A DNA stretch of 64,000 nt from Planctomycetaceae bacterium. Lineage in GTDB: Bacteria; Planctomycetota; Phycisphaerae; Phycisphaerales; SM1A02. The stretch is taken from contig JAIXYQ010000009.1 of the NCBI GenBank assembly GCA_027490145.1, positions 62,001-126,000 of the forward strand, read 5' to 3'. Of this stretch, positions 52,056 through 63,735 are shown one piece after another. The notes under the pieces were generated by a model. It did no database searches. It saw only the letters and a list, made by a program, of their open reading frames with translations, and was not told where the DNA came from. A program made the translations under genes and the position numbers. Within the stretch, counting starts at the first letter, position 1, and each line of letters starts with the position of its first letter.

Positions 52056-52901
52056 ATGAGAATCGCTGATCGCCCCTTCGCCGTCGCGGTGTGCTTGGCC
52101 TTGGTCCTTTCGGTGCTGCCGACGCGAATCGTCGGGGACGTCGTTGCGGACGTGTCCGGCGTGATGATGGCGATGCTCAATCCGCCCGCCCACGTGCTGC
52201 AGTTCGTGCGCGAGTGGCTTCGTCCGCCGCTCCATGCGCAGGGGCCCGATGACCCTGTCATGCGCGAGCTGCTTCGTGAACGCGACACCTACCGAAGTCA
52301 GTGGCATGCGGCCCGTCAGGAGGTGCTTGAGCTCGAGCGCAAGCTCGATCAGTTGGGGGCGATCCGCCGGTCCGATCCATCGGGTGCATGGCGGCTCGTC
52401 GATGCAGCCGTGGGCATGGCGCCGCCGGCGTCAGGGCAGGGCATCATCTCCCTCCTGGCTGGCACGGCGCTCGGCATCTCGGCCGGCGACGTTGCCGTGG
52501 TGCGCGGCGACCTGATCGCCGGGCGTGTGGGGCCGTCGCCCGATCGACTCACGTCAACGCTCCTGCCGATCGGTCATCCCGCCCTGGGGCGGATCGATGC
52601 GTCCATCGTGATCGACGAGGCGGGCCCCGGACGCCGGATGCCCGTCCAGCTCGAGGCCGGCGGCGGCGGCAGGCTGAGCTGCGATGTCGCGCTCGACGGC
52701 GGTGTCATGCCGGGCATGGTGGTGCGGCTTCGCGATGCAGGTTGGCCCAAGGGGGCGCAGGGCATGGTCCTTGGAACCGTGGCGGAGGTCGGCCGCAAGG
52801 ACCAGCAACCGCTGCGTGGTCGGGCCCTGATTGTGCCCGCCATCGACGCGCGCAATCTTGCCGAGGTGACGATCAAGGCGACGGGGCAGGTGCAGCCGTG
52901 A
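52056..52901 (+). CDS. mreC: rod shape-determining protein MreC
   Basis: The 281-residue protein has an N-terminal membrane helix (FAVAVCLALVLSVLPTRIVG), a helical stretch of about 60 residues and the beta domain of MreC (IISLLAGTALGISAGDVAVVRGDLIAGRVG; VMPGMVVRLRDAGWPKGAQGMVLGTVAEVG). It links MreB to periplasmic wall synthesis. ATG 52056 is supported by GGGAGG 5 bases upstream. The position after mreB agrees. Confidence 0.85.
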   Translation: MRIADRPFAVAVCLALVLSVLPTRIVGDVVADVSGVMMAMLNPPAHVLQFVREWLRPPLHAQGPDDPVMRELLRERDTYRSQWHAARQEVLELERKLDQLGAIRRSDPSGAWRLVDAAVGMAPPASGQGIISLLAGTALGISAGDVAVVRGDLIAGRVGPSPDRLTSTLLPIGHPALGRIDASIVIDEAGPGRRMPVQLEAGGGGRLSCDVALDGGVMPGMVVRLRDAGWPKGAQGMVLGTVAEVGRKDQQPLRGRALIVPAIDARNLAEVTIKATGQVQP

Positions 52902-52997
52902 CTCCGGTCCGTCCGTGCGCTCGGTCGTGGCCATGGCGGCGATGGGACATCGCGGGTGGCGTGGCCGTAAGCATCGAGCACCTTCGGATGGTGGCCC

Positions 52998-53561
52998 ATG
53001 CGTAGCCCGGTGTACATCGCCGCCCTGCTCGTGGCCGTGCTCCTGGACAGTTCGTTCCTGCAGGTGCTCTCCATCGGTAGCGCCAGGCCATGGGTCTTCC
53101 CGGTGATGCTTGCCTTCGTGTGCTTCAACGCAAGCAAGTCGGCAGCCTGGTGGGGCGCCCTCGGCATGGGCGTGCTCTATGACCTCGTGTCGCCGGTGGC
53201 GGGGGCCGCAGGAACCACCATCGTGGTGATCGGGCCCAACACCATGGGCTGCCTGCTTGCAGCTGCAGCGGCCATCCCGCTTCGGGGGGTGGTGTTCAAG
53301 CGCAATCCGGTGGCCGTTGGCGTGTTGGCCGGCGCGCTGCTGCTCATCCATCAGGTTGGTTGGTTCGCGGGCTGGACCATCCGTGGTTGGCTGGGCGATC
53401 CGGTGCCATGGACGGTCGGGCAGGTCGGGGGCGCCATGCTGGCTTCGTTCTGGGCTTCATGCGCCACGGCCGTGCTGGGCATCCCCGTGAGCTTCCTGCT
53501 CGACCGGATCGAAGGGTGGTGGGGATTCCCTCCCATCGGCAGCGTCGCGCGGCGTGTCTAG
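52998..53561 (+). CDS. mreD: MreD-like membrane protein
   Basis: The 187-residue product has about five hydrophobic helices, as expected for MreD: IYIAAL-like start VYIAALLVAVLLDSSFLQV, then GALGMGVLYDLVSPVAG, which resembles the conserved G-x-x-x-D motif region. The assignment rests on position after mreB-mreC, length and topology. A gap of 96 bases without a gene separates it from mreC. Confidence 0.75.
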   Translation: MRSPVYIAALLVAVLLDSSFLQVLSIGSARPWVFPVMLAFVCFNASKSAAWWGALGMGVLYDLVSPVAGAAGTTIVVIGPNTMGCLLAAAAAIPLRGVVFKRNPVAVGVLAGALLLIHQVGWFAGWTIRGWLGDPVPWTVGQVGGAMLASFWASCATAVLGIPVSFLLDRIEGWWGFPPIGSVARRV

Positions 53562-53567
53562 CCGCCA

Positions 53568-53573
53568 TACAGT
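53568..53573 (+). promoter_or_regulatory. TANNNT box for the GlmU-like gene
   Basis: TACAGT stands 6 bases before ATG 53580, predicting a leaderless mRNA inside the mre-polA run. Confidence 0.45.
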
Positions 53574-53579
53574 GCGCCG

Positions 53580-54800
53580 ATGCAGCTCGATGGATCCACC
53601 TGGCGAGGGCCGACCGTGGCGCTGTTCGATGCGCCGGTTCGTGGCATGGGACCATTGGATGACCTGCGCGCGAGCGGCGAGCATCGTCTCGGCGCGCTGA
53701 CGGGGCGCGAGCGCATCAAGCTGACGTGGGGCGTGGAGCCATCGATCGTCGCTGCGCCGGCCGTGCGCGCCCTGGTTGCCGAACGCCTGCCTCAGGTGGA
53801 CGAGGGTGCGGTTGACCTGCTGGCCATCAACGGCTGCTGCACGTTGCCGCCGGCCCTCCAGCAGGCCCTCGGTGACCTGTCGCCGGGGGAGGCGATCACA
53901 CAGGACGGCGTGGTGGTTGCCGCCCGCTGCACGGCCAAGGAGTTGCTCGACCATGTCGCGGGTGCCGGAGCACTCGGATCTCGATCGACGGAACTCGATG
54001 CGCCCGCGGTGGCCATGACCCCATGGGCGACGCTGGATCTGCTGCCGACCACGCTCGCAAACGACCTCGCCCTGCTGATCGCGCGAGGAGCTGCCAGCGC
54101 CGGTGGTCGGCGAGCCGATCTGGGTGATCATCCCGTCCAGATCGCGCCAAGCGCCACGGTCTGTCCCGGTGTCATCATCGATGCCAGCCAGGGGGCCGTC
54201 GTGATCGCCGAAGGCGCCACCGTCCGCCCCGGCGCGATCCTCGTGGGTCCGTGCGCGGTCCTTGCCGGTGCATGGATCGCCGAGCGCGCGGTGATCAAGG
54301 CGAACACCGTCATCGGTCCGCGCTGCAAGGTCGGCGGCGAGGTCGGCTCGGTGATCTTCCACGGCAACAGCAACAAGGTGCATGATGGCCATCTCGGCGA
54401 TTGCCTGGTCGGTGAGTGGGTGAACATCGGCGCGGGAGCGACCGGCAGCAACCTGCTGAACACGTACGGCGAGGTGACCACGCGGCTCGAGCCCTCGGCA
54501 TCCGTCGAGCGCACGGGGCGCATGTTCTACGGTGGCATCATCGCCGACCATGCCAAGGTCGGGATCATGGCCGCGATCACGACGGGATCGTCCTTCGGCA
54601 CCGGCGCCATGATCGCGTGCGACCGCCCGCCGGCGTGCGTGGATCGCTTTGCGTGGCTCACGCCCGAGCGCATGGCGAGGTTCCGCTGGGATCGGTTCGA
54701 ACAGACGATGCGCGCCGTGATGGCGCGGCGAGGCGCCGAGCCCGGCCCCGCGCTGCTCGGTCGACTGCATGGGCTGCACGCCGCCGGCGAGACCGCCTGA
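53580..54800 (+). CDS. GlmU-like sugar-nucleotidyltransferase family protein with left-handed beta helix
   Basis: The 406-residue protein follows the alternative GlmU-like family of Planctomycetes and Bacteroidetes (TIGR03991, from memory). An N-terminal domain of about 180 residues lacks the standard nucleotidyltransferase loop. A hexapeptide-repeat beta helix follows (IAPSATVCPGVIID; VIAEGATVRPGAILVGPC; AWIAERAVIKANTVIGPRC), and then VSVIFHGNSNKVHDGHLGD-type sequence. It probably makes UDP-GlcNAc for peptidoglycan or lipopolysaccharide. The position between mreD and polA fits envelope synthesis. Confidence 0.75.
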   Translation: MQLDGSTWRGPTVALFDAPVRGMGPLDDLRASGEHRLGALTGRERIKLTWGVEPSIVAAPAVRALVAERLPQVDEGAVDLLAINGCCTLPPALQQALGDLSPGEAITQDGVVVAARCTAKELLDHVAGAGALGSRSTELDAPAVAMTPWATLDLLPTTLANDLALLIARGAASAGGRRADLGDHPVQIAPSATVCPGVIIDASQGAVVIAEGATVRPGAILVGPCAVLAGAWIAERAVIKANTVIGPRCKVGGEVGSVIFHGNSNKVHDGHLGDCLVGEWVNIGAGATGSNLLNTYGEVTTRLEPSASVERTGRMFYGGIIADHAKVGIMAAITTGSSFGTGAMIACDRPPACVDRFAWLTPERMARFRWDRFEQTMRAVMARRGAEPGPALLGRLHGLHAAGETA

Positions 54801-54801
54801 C

Positions 54802-57690
54802 GTGACCGATCGACTGTGCATCATCGACGGCCACGCCCAGTTCTTCCGGGCGTACTACGCCATCCGCGGCGGACTCAACAGTCCGGTCACCAACGAGCCG
54901 ACCAACATGGTCTACGGCTTCTGCCAGATGCTGCTCAAGCTCGTGCGGGACGGCGGTTGCTCGCACGTGGCCCTGGTGATCGATGCGAGCGGCGACACCG
55001 AGACCTTCCGGTCCGAGCTCTATCCCGAGTACAAGGCGCATCGCGAGCCGCCGCCGGAGGACTTCGACGGCCAGGTCGAGCGATGCCTTGAGTTGGCACG
55101 GCTCGCAGGCATCCCCATCTTCGCGGAAGAGCGCGTCGAAGCGGACGACGTCATCGCCACGCTGGTGCGGCGGGTCCGGCGCGAGCATCCGGAGATGGCG
55201 ATCCGGATCGCGAGCAAGGACAAGGACCTGGCGCAGCTGCTCGATGCACGCACGGTGCTCTACGACGTGCAGGCCGGCACCGAGCTCACCGCCGAGGGGC
55301 TCTTCGACAGCAAGGGCGTCCGGCCCGAGCACGTGGTCGACATGCTCACGCTGATGGGGGACTCGGTCGACAACGTGCCCGGCGTGCCCGGCATCGGGCC
55401 GAAGACGGCTGCACAGCTGGTCGTGCAGTACGGTTCGGTGGAGGGCGTGCTCGCGCACCTCGGCGAGCTCACGCCCAAGCGACGCGAGGCGATCGAGTCA
55501 TGCCGTGACCAGCTTGCCCTGGCGCGCACGCTGGTGCGCCTGAAGGATGACTGTGCGTTGGACTGGTCGCTCGCCCGCAGCAAGGTGGATGCCCCGTCGA
55601 TCGATGCGACGCGCCTGCTGGCGCTGCTGGACCTCCTGGGCTTTGGCCGGCTTCGCCAGGAATGGTCGGCGTGGCTCCGCGCGGAAGGGGCCGTCATGCC
55701 CGCCTCGGCTGCGGCCCCGGAGCCGGCACCGAAGGCGTCGGTGGCCAGCCGCGCTCCGCGTGGACCGGTCGACTCCGCGGAGGGCACGCTGTTCGCGGGC
55801 CTCTCCAACGAGCCCCAGTCGCCGCCGATGGCCCAGCAGGCCACCTGTACGTGGTCGCTGCTGACGACGATCGAGGCGCTCTCGGCGTGGATCGACTCGA
55901 TCCGCGTCGCCTGTGCGGGTGGTGCAGTGCTGGCGTTCGATACCGAGACCGACGAGCGGCCTCCACGAACGCCGTGCATGGTCGGCTTCAGCGGCAGCGT
56001 GAAGGCGGGGGAAGCGGTGTACGTGCCCATGCGCAGCGCGGATCCATCGGGTCACCTCGATGTGGAAGCCGCCGTGGCGTTGCTCAAGCCGCTGCTCGAG
56101 GATGCGTCGATCCGCAAGATCGCGCACAACGCCAAGTTCGACCTGCAGGTCCTGCGCGCCCATGGCATCCGCGTGGGGGGCCTGGTCGCCGACACGATGA
56201 TCGAGAGCTTCCTGCTCGAGCCCGAGCGCTCGACCCACGGGCTCGGTGACGTCGCGCAGCAGCGGCTCGGCCAGGCCAAGCTCTCGATGGAAGCCCTCAC
56301 CGGAAGCGGTCCGCACCGACGCACGCTCGACCGGGTCGATGCGGCGCTCACCGGCGCCTACGCCGCCACGGATGCCGACCTGACCCATCGGCTCCATGAC
56401 CAGCTGTCACTGCAACTCGATGCGCAGGGCCTCCGCGCGCTGCACGACGAGGTGGAACTGCCGCTCGTGCAGGTCCTCGCCGACATGGAGTGGAACGGCA
56501 TCAGGGTCGAGCGCGATGAACTGCAGCGACAGCGTGCGAGGCTCGAGGCCTTGATCGTCGAGCTGCGTGGGCGCATCGCCGCCGCGTCGCCGGTCGCCTT
56601 CAACCCGGACAGCCCCAAGCAGCTGGCCTCGGTGCTCTTCAACCCGGTCGACGCCGCCGTGCCCGGGCTCGGGCTGCCGGTGGTGAAGCGGACGAAGACC
56701 GGCGCGAGCACCGATGCGGAGGTGCTGGAAGCGTTGGCCGATGACGCATCCGTCACCAGTCCGCTCCCGGCGCTGATCGTGGAGTACAGGCAGCTCACGA
56801 AGCTCGTGGGGACCTACCTCGTCGCCCTCGAGCAGGCGATCGATCCGGCCGATGGCCGCGTGCACGCGTCGTTCCACCAGACCGGCGCAGCCACGGGGCG
56901 GCTGTCGAGCTCGGATCCCAACCTGCAGAACATCCCGATCCGCACCCCGATCGGCCGCGAGATCCGCGCGGCGTTCACGGCACCGTCCGGCGCCGTGCTG
57001 CTGGCCTGCGACTACTCGCAGGTGGAACTGCGGGTGCTGGCCCATCTCTCCGGCGATCCGGCACTGTGTGCTGCGTTCGCCGGCGGCCAGGACATCCACA
57101 CGGCCGTCGCGGCCGAGGTGCACGGCATCAGCCTGGACCAGGTCACGCCTGAGCAGCGCAACGCCGCCAAGATGGTGAACTTCGGCATCGTGTACGGCAT
57201 CACCCCGCACGGCCTGGCGCGCCGCATGGGCGCAGGCACGAGCCAGGCCCGGGCGAAGGAGATCATCCAGGACTACAAGGCACGCTTCGCAGGGCTCGAG
57301 GCGTTCCTGCAGCAGTGCATCGACGATGCCCGCACGCGTGGCTATGCAACCACGATCCTGGGGCGCCGTCGGCCGGTCCCGCAGCTCCATTCGCGCAACG
57401 GAAACGAGCGCGCACTCGGCCAGCGGATCGCGGTGAACACCGTGGTGCAGGGGAGCGCCGCGGACCTCATCAAGGTGGCCATGGTGGCCGTGCACCGCGG
57501 GCTGCCGTCGGTCTGCCCCGGCGCCCGGCTGCTGCTGCAGATCCATGACGAACTCGTGCTCGAAGTTCCCGCGGCTGACGTCGCGACCGTCGAGCCGTGG
57601 GTGCGTGAGCGGATGCAGCAGGCCATCCCCATGCGGGTGCCCATCCTCGTGTCGAGCCACTGGGGCACTCGTTGGCTCGATGCCAAGTGA
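54802..57690 (+). CDS. polA: DNA polymerase I
   Basis: This 962-residue family A polymerase has three domains. The 5'-3' exonuclease (residues 1-300) begins RLCIIDGHAQFFRAYYAIRGG, with KDKDLAQLL and VPGIGPKTAAQLV. The 3'-5' proofreading domain has intact Asp380 and Glu382 (FDTETDERP), HNAKFDL and YAATDADLT. The polymerase domain has DYSQVELRVLAHL, RNAAKMVNFGIVYGI and QIHDELVLEVP. It fills gaps in repair and replaces Okazaki primers. The start is GTG 54802, 1 base after the GlmU-like stop. Confidence 0.97.
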   Translation: MTDRLCIIDGHAQFFRAYYAIRGGLNSPVTNEPTNMVYGFCQMLLKLVRDGGCSHVALVIDASGDTETFRSELYPEYKAHREPPPEDFDGQVERCLELARLAGIPIFAEERVEADDVIATLVRRVRREHPEMAIRIASKDKDLAQLLDARTVLYDVQAGTELTAEGLFDSKGVRPEHVVDMLTLMGDSVDNVPGVPGIGPKTAAQLVVQYGSVEGVLAHLGELTPKRREAIESCRDQLALARTLVRLKDDCALDWSLARSKVDAPSIDATRLLALLDLLGFGRLRQEWSAWLRAEGAVMPASAAAPEPAPKASVASRAPRGPVDSAEGTLFAGLSNEPQSPPMAQQATCTWSLLTTIEALSAWIDSIRVACAGGAVLAFDTETDERPPRTPCMVGFSGSVKAGEAVYVPMRSADPSGHLDVEAAVALLKPLLEDASIRKIAHNAKFDLQVLRAHGIRVGGLVADTMIESFLLEPERSTHGLGDVAQQRLGQAKLSMEALTGSGPHRRTLDRVDAALTGAYAATDADLTHRLHDQLSLQLDAQGLRALHDEVELPLVQVLADMEWNGIRVERDELQRQRARLEALIVELRGRIAAASPVAFNPDSPKQLASVLFNPVDAAVPGLGLPVVKRTKTGASTDAEVLEALADDASVTSPLPALIVEYRQLTKLVGTYLVALEQAIDPADGRVHASFHQTGAATGRLSSSDPNLQNIPIRTPIGREIRAAFTAPSGAVLLACDYSQVELRVLAHLSGDPALCAAFAGGQDIHTAVAAEVHGISLDQVTPEQRNAAKMVNFGIVYGITPHGLARRMGAGTSQARAKEIIQDYKARFAGLEAFLQQCIDDARTRGYATTILGRRRPVPQLHSRNGNERALGQRIAVNTVVQGSAADLIKVAMVAVHRGLPSVCPGARLLLQIHDELVLEVPAADVATVEPWVRERMQQAIPMRVPILVSSHWGTRWLDAK

Positions 57691-57747
57691 GGGCCCGTCC
57701 GGGATAAACGCGCCTTCCCGGGATCCGGGACAGCACGTCTGAGCGGG

Positions 57748-57775
57748 TTGACGGACGCGGGGAAGCCGCTACACT
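57748..57775 (+). promoter_or_regulatory. sigma-70-type promoter of tRNA-Asp
   Basis: TTGACG (57748-57753) and TACACT (57770-57775) have a 16-base spacer. The start would be near 57782, about 42 bases before the tRNA. Confidence 0.6.
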
Positions 57776-57823
57776 TTCCCGTCCACGGCCAGCAATGGTC
57801 GTGGGGCGCTTCGGCGCTGGTTA

Positions 57824-57897
57824 GGGGTGGTAGCTCAATTGGTTAGAGTACCGGCCTGTCACGCCGGTGGTTGCGGGTTCGAGTCCCGTCCGCCTCG
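57824..57897 (+). tRNA. tRNA-Asp (GUC)
   Basis: A 74-nt cloverleaf is visible: acceptor GGGGUGG with CCGCCUC (G-U pairs at 2-71 and 5-68), D arm GCUC-GAGU, anticodon loop CUGUCAC and T arm GCGGG-UUCGAGU-CCCGU. The anticodon GUC reads aspartate. The discriminator is G, as in other tRNA-Asp. CCA is not encoded. Confidence 0.94.
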
Positions 57898-57901
57898 TTC
57901 A

Positions 57902-57936
57902 AACGCCCTCGCTCGATGACCTCGGCCGAGGGCGTT
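57902..57936 (+). terminator. hairpin after tRNA-Asp
   Basis: AACGCCCTCG and CGAGGGCGTT form a 10-bp stem around a 15-base loop, 4 bases after the tRNA. It is followed by GTCGTT, a weak T-tract. Confidence 0.55.
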
Positions 57937-57955
57937 GTCGTTCCCGGAGCGCTGC

Positions 57956-58219
57956 ATGGCACACCGCATCGATCCAGACGAGGGCCCGTCGGCCGATGAC
58001 ATCCGTCGCCTGCAGCGGGCGCGTCCGGGCTATTGCCCCGAGTGCGGCCGTGCGGTCGCGGAGGACGCCGACATCTGCCCGGGCTGCGGTCACTGGATCG
58101 CGGGTGCACCCCTGCGGGAGCCTCCGGTCGCGCATCACGTGCGCAGGCAGCACCGCGTGCTGCTGGCGCTGATCCTGCTGGGCCTGATGCTGCTGCCGGT
58201 GCTGCGTGCGTGTTCGTGA
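57956..58219 (+). CDS. small zinc-ribbon membrane protein
   Basis: The 87-residue protein has a zinc-ribbon (CPECG and CPGCGHW, four cysteines) at about residues 27-45 and one C-terminal transmembrane helix (LLALILLGLMLLPVLRAC). ATG 57956 has GGAG 6 bases upstream. Proteins of this layout are common and unassigned. The gene is between tRNA-Asp and tRNA-Lys. Confidence 0.75.
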   Translation: MAHRIDPDEGPSADDIRRLQRARPGYCPECGRAVAEDADICPGCGHWIAGAPLREPPVAHHVRRQHRVLLALILLGLMLLPVLRACS

Positions 58220-58245
58220 GCGCCGACGGGGCATGACCGCCAAAG

Positions 58246-58278
58246 AAAACCGCCCCATCCGGATGGACGGGGCGGTTT
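58246..58278. terminator. bidirectional terminator between the zinc-ribbon gene and tRNA-Lys
   Basis: AAACCGCCCC and GGGGCGGTTT form a 10-bp stem. On the minus strand it is followed by TTCTTT, so it mainly ends the tRNA-Lys transcript. Confidence 0.8.
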
Positions 58279-58281
58279 CAG

Positions 58282-58354
<73 letters not shown>

Positions 58355-58365
58355 GTGGGGCGGGA

Positions 58366-58394
58366 AGTATAGGAACAGGCCGCCCGATCCGCAA
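58366..58394 (-). promoter_or_regulatory. promoter of tRNA-Lys
   Basis: On the minus strand TTGCGG (58389-58394) and TATACT (58366-58371) are separated by 17 bases. The start would be about 5 bases before the tRNA. Confidence 0.7.
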
Positions 58395-58404
58395 CCGATC
58401 GGGC
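58382..58404 (-). terminator. hairpin at the end of secA
   Basis: GCCCGATC and GATCGGGC form a perfect 8-bp stem with a 7-base loop, 3 bases after the secA stop. No T-run follows, and its loop contains the -35 box of the tRNA-Lys promoter. Confidence 0.5.
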
Positions 58405-58407
58405 GCC

Positions 58408-62253
<3,846 letters not shown>

Positions 62254-62345
62254 GATTGGGTCCTTTGTGGTGGTGAACCTCGTCGCACGGCGACGGGCAC
62301 ACGGTGTCGTGATGATCGGGAGATTCGCGAGGGAGTCGACGTCAC

Positions 62346-62612
62346 TCACGCCATCGGCGGAGGCATCGGCCCGCGGCCCTGCTCGGTCCAGACGCTGACG
62401 CGGCCTGCGGTCAGGCTGCGGCAGGCGATGCACGGCTCAGTGCTGGCGAGGGCGGTGGTCCTGCTCGCATGGATCGCCGCGGTCTGGGCGGTGCCGCGGA
62501 CATCCACCATGGCGGTGGCGTCGATCCGTTCGGTGGTCGCGGGCACGACCCCGCTTGCGGCTGCAAGCGTGAGCACGAGCACCAGGACCTGGATGAGGGC
62601 GGCAGTGACCAC
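62346..62612 (-). CDS. small secreted or membrane protein of unknown function
   Basis: An 88-residue frame upstream of secA begins with a hydrophobic signal (MVTAALIQVLVLVLTLAAASG) and has an EPCIAC segment in the second half. No ribosome-binding site is strong and no family was recognised. It may be a short periplasmic protein, but coding is uncertain. Confidence 0.4.
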   Translation of the reverse strand: MVTAALIQVLVLVLTLAAASGVVPATTERIDATAMVDVRGTAQTAAIHASRTTALASTEPCIACRSLTAGRVSVWTEQGRGPMPPPMA

Positions 62613-62663
62613 GGATACGTAGTGTGGCGTCTGCCGGTCGGTCCTGCAACCGCCCGGAGCGGG

Positions 62664-63611
62664 TTATGACGCGACCGCTTCGACCATGCTGCCGTAGTCG
62701 GGTCGATCGCCCGCCGTGCGATGACGGAACTCGGCCTCGATCCGCCCACGATGCACCACGAACACCCCAGGCATCTGCAGGGGATCACCGACCGGCTGCC
62801 CGGCACCGTGGCCCTTGGCCAGGGCGTGGGTGCCTCGCCACCAGACCATCGGTCCGAAGAGCCCCGCAAACGAGCCCCGGGTGAGCCCGAAGGCAGCGTG
62901 GATGCGTCGACGCGGATCACTGACGCGGTGCCAATGTCCAGCCCCGTGAGCGCCGAGGAAGCCTGCCGCCTCGGCCTCCGCGGCCATGTGGACCACGACG
63001 ATGGTCACGCCGCGGCGACGAAGTGCGTCCTCGTCACGGACGAGGTCCGCGATGGTCTCCCGGCAGAAGGTGCAGCCGAAGTGGCGGAGGAAGACGACCA
63101 TCAGTCGCTGCGATCGGCTCAGTTCGATGAGATTGGTCCCATGCTGGTCGACGGCGATCGCCATCGCCTCACCGCGCGTCAGGACCGGAAGGTGTGCGTC
63201 GTCCTGGGTCGACGTTCGCCAGGCGTCGCGCAGGATCAGGCCGAACGGGATCCACCACAGCAGGTCGTTGGTCAGGATCGTCCAACCGAAGCTCCACGGG
63301 ATCTCACCGCGGGTCGCACACCAGACGAAGCCGATGGGGCCGAAGATCTTGCCCAGGAGCCCGACCAACGTGATGGGCCAATGCCGGATGGGGTCGAGGC
63401 TCGCACAGAGGTAGCCGACCCCGAACACCCCAATCACCATGCCCAGGCATTGCCAGATCCCGCGAGCCGGACCGACGAAGGGCTCCATGCCGGCCAGGCG
63501 AGGCATCAGGTCCGGAAGCAGCACCACGACAGCCCCCCAGAGCAGGTTGTAGAGCCCCGCGGCGAGCAGCCAGCGGCGGTGCGACGTCAGCCCGTGGGCG
63601 GAAGGGGTCAC
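62664..63611 (-). CDS. membrane protein with C-terminal thioredoxin-like (AhpC/SelL-type) domain
   Basis: The 315-residue product has about four transmembrane helices in residues 15-128 (for example LLAAGLYNLLWGAVVVLLPDL). A thiol-redox domain follows, whose VVFLRHFGCTFCRE carries Cys180 and Cys183. The HFGCxFCRE motif is that of the peroxiredoxin-like/SelL-related family. The GTG start at 63611 has no clear ribosome-binding site. It may reduce or sense peroxides at the membrane; partner unknown. Confidence 0.78.
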   Translation of the reverse strand: MTPSAHGLTSHRRWLLAAGLYNLLWGAVVVLLPDLMPRLAGMEPFVGPARGIWQCLGMVIGVFGVGYLCASLDPIRHWPITLVGLLGKIFGPIGFVWCATRGEIPWSFGWTILTNDLLWWIPFGLILRDAWRTSTQDDAHLPVLTRGEAMAIAVDQHGTNLIELSRSQRLMVVFLRHFGCTFCRETIADLVRDEDALRRRGVTIVVVHMAAEAEAAGFLGAHGAGHWHRVSDPRRRIHAAFGLTRGSFAGLFGPMVWWRGTHALAKGHGAGQPVGDPLQMPGVFVVHRGRIEAEFRHRTAGDRPDYGSMVEAVAS

Positions 63612-63624
63612 TCGAGGGCTTCGC

Positions 63625-63630
63625 TAGGAT
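63625..63630 (+). promoter_or_regulatory. -10-like box for the CAU tRNA
   Basis: TAGGAT lies 17 bases before the tRNA, which places a start near 63637. No good -35 was found. Confidence 0.35.
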
Positions 63631-63646
63631 GGCCCCGTTGGATTCC

Positions 63647-63720
63647 GGCCCAGTAGCTCAGCGGTCCAGAGCAGTCGACTCATAATCGATACGACCTCGG
63701 TTCGAATCCGAGCTGGGCTA
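63647..63720 (+). tRNA. tRNA with CAU anticodon, probably tRNA-Ile2
   Basis: A 74-nt cloverleaf is visible: acceptor GGCCCAG/CUGGGCU (G1-U72), D arm GCUC-GAGC, anticodon loop CUCAUAA and T arm CUCGG-UUCGAAU-CCGAG. The anticodon stem-loop CGACUCAUAAUCG is that of bacterial tRNA-Ile2, whose C34 is changed to lysidine by TilS. An elongator tRNA-Met is the alternative. CCA is not encoded. Confidence 0.85.
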
Positions 63721-63735
63721 CTACCCTTGCCTCCC

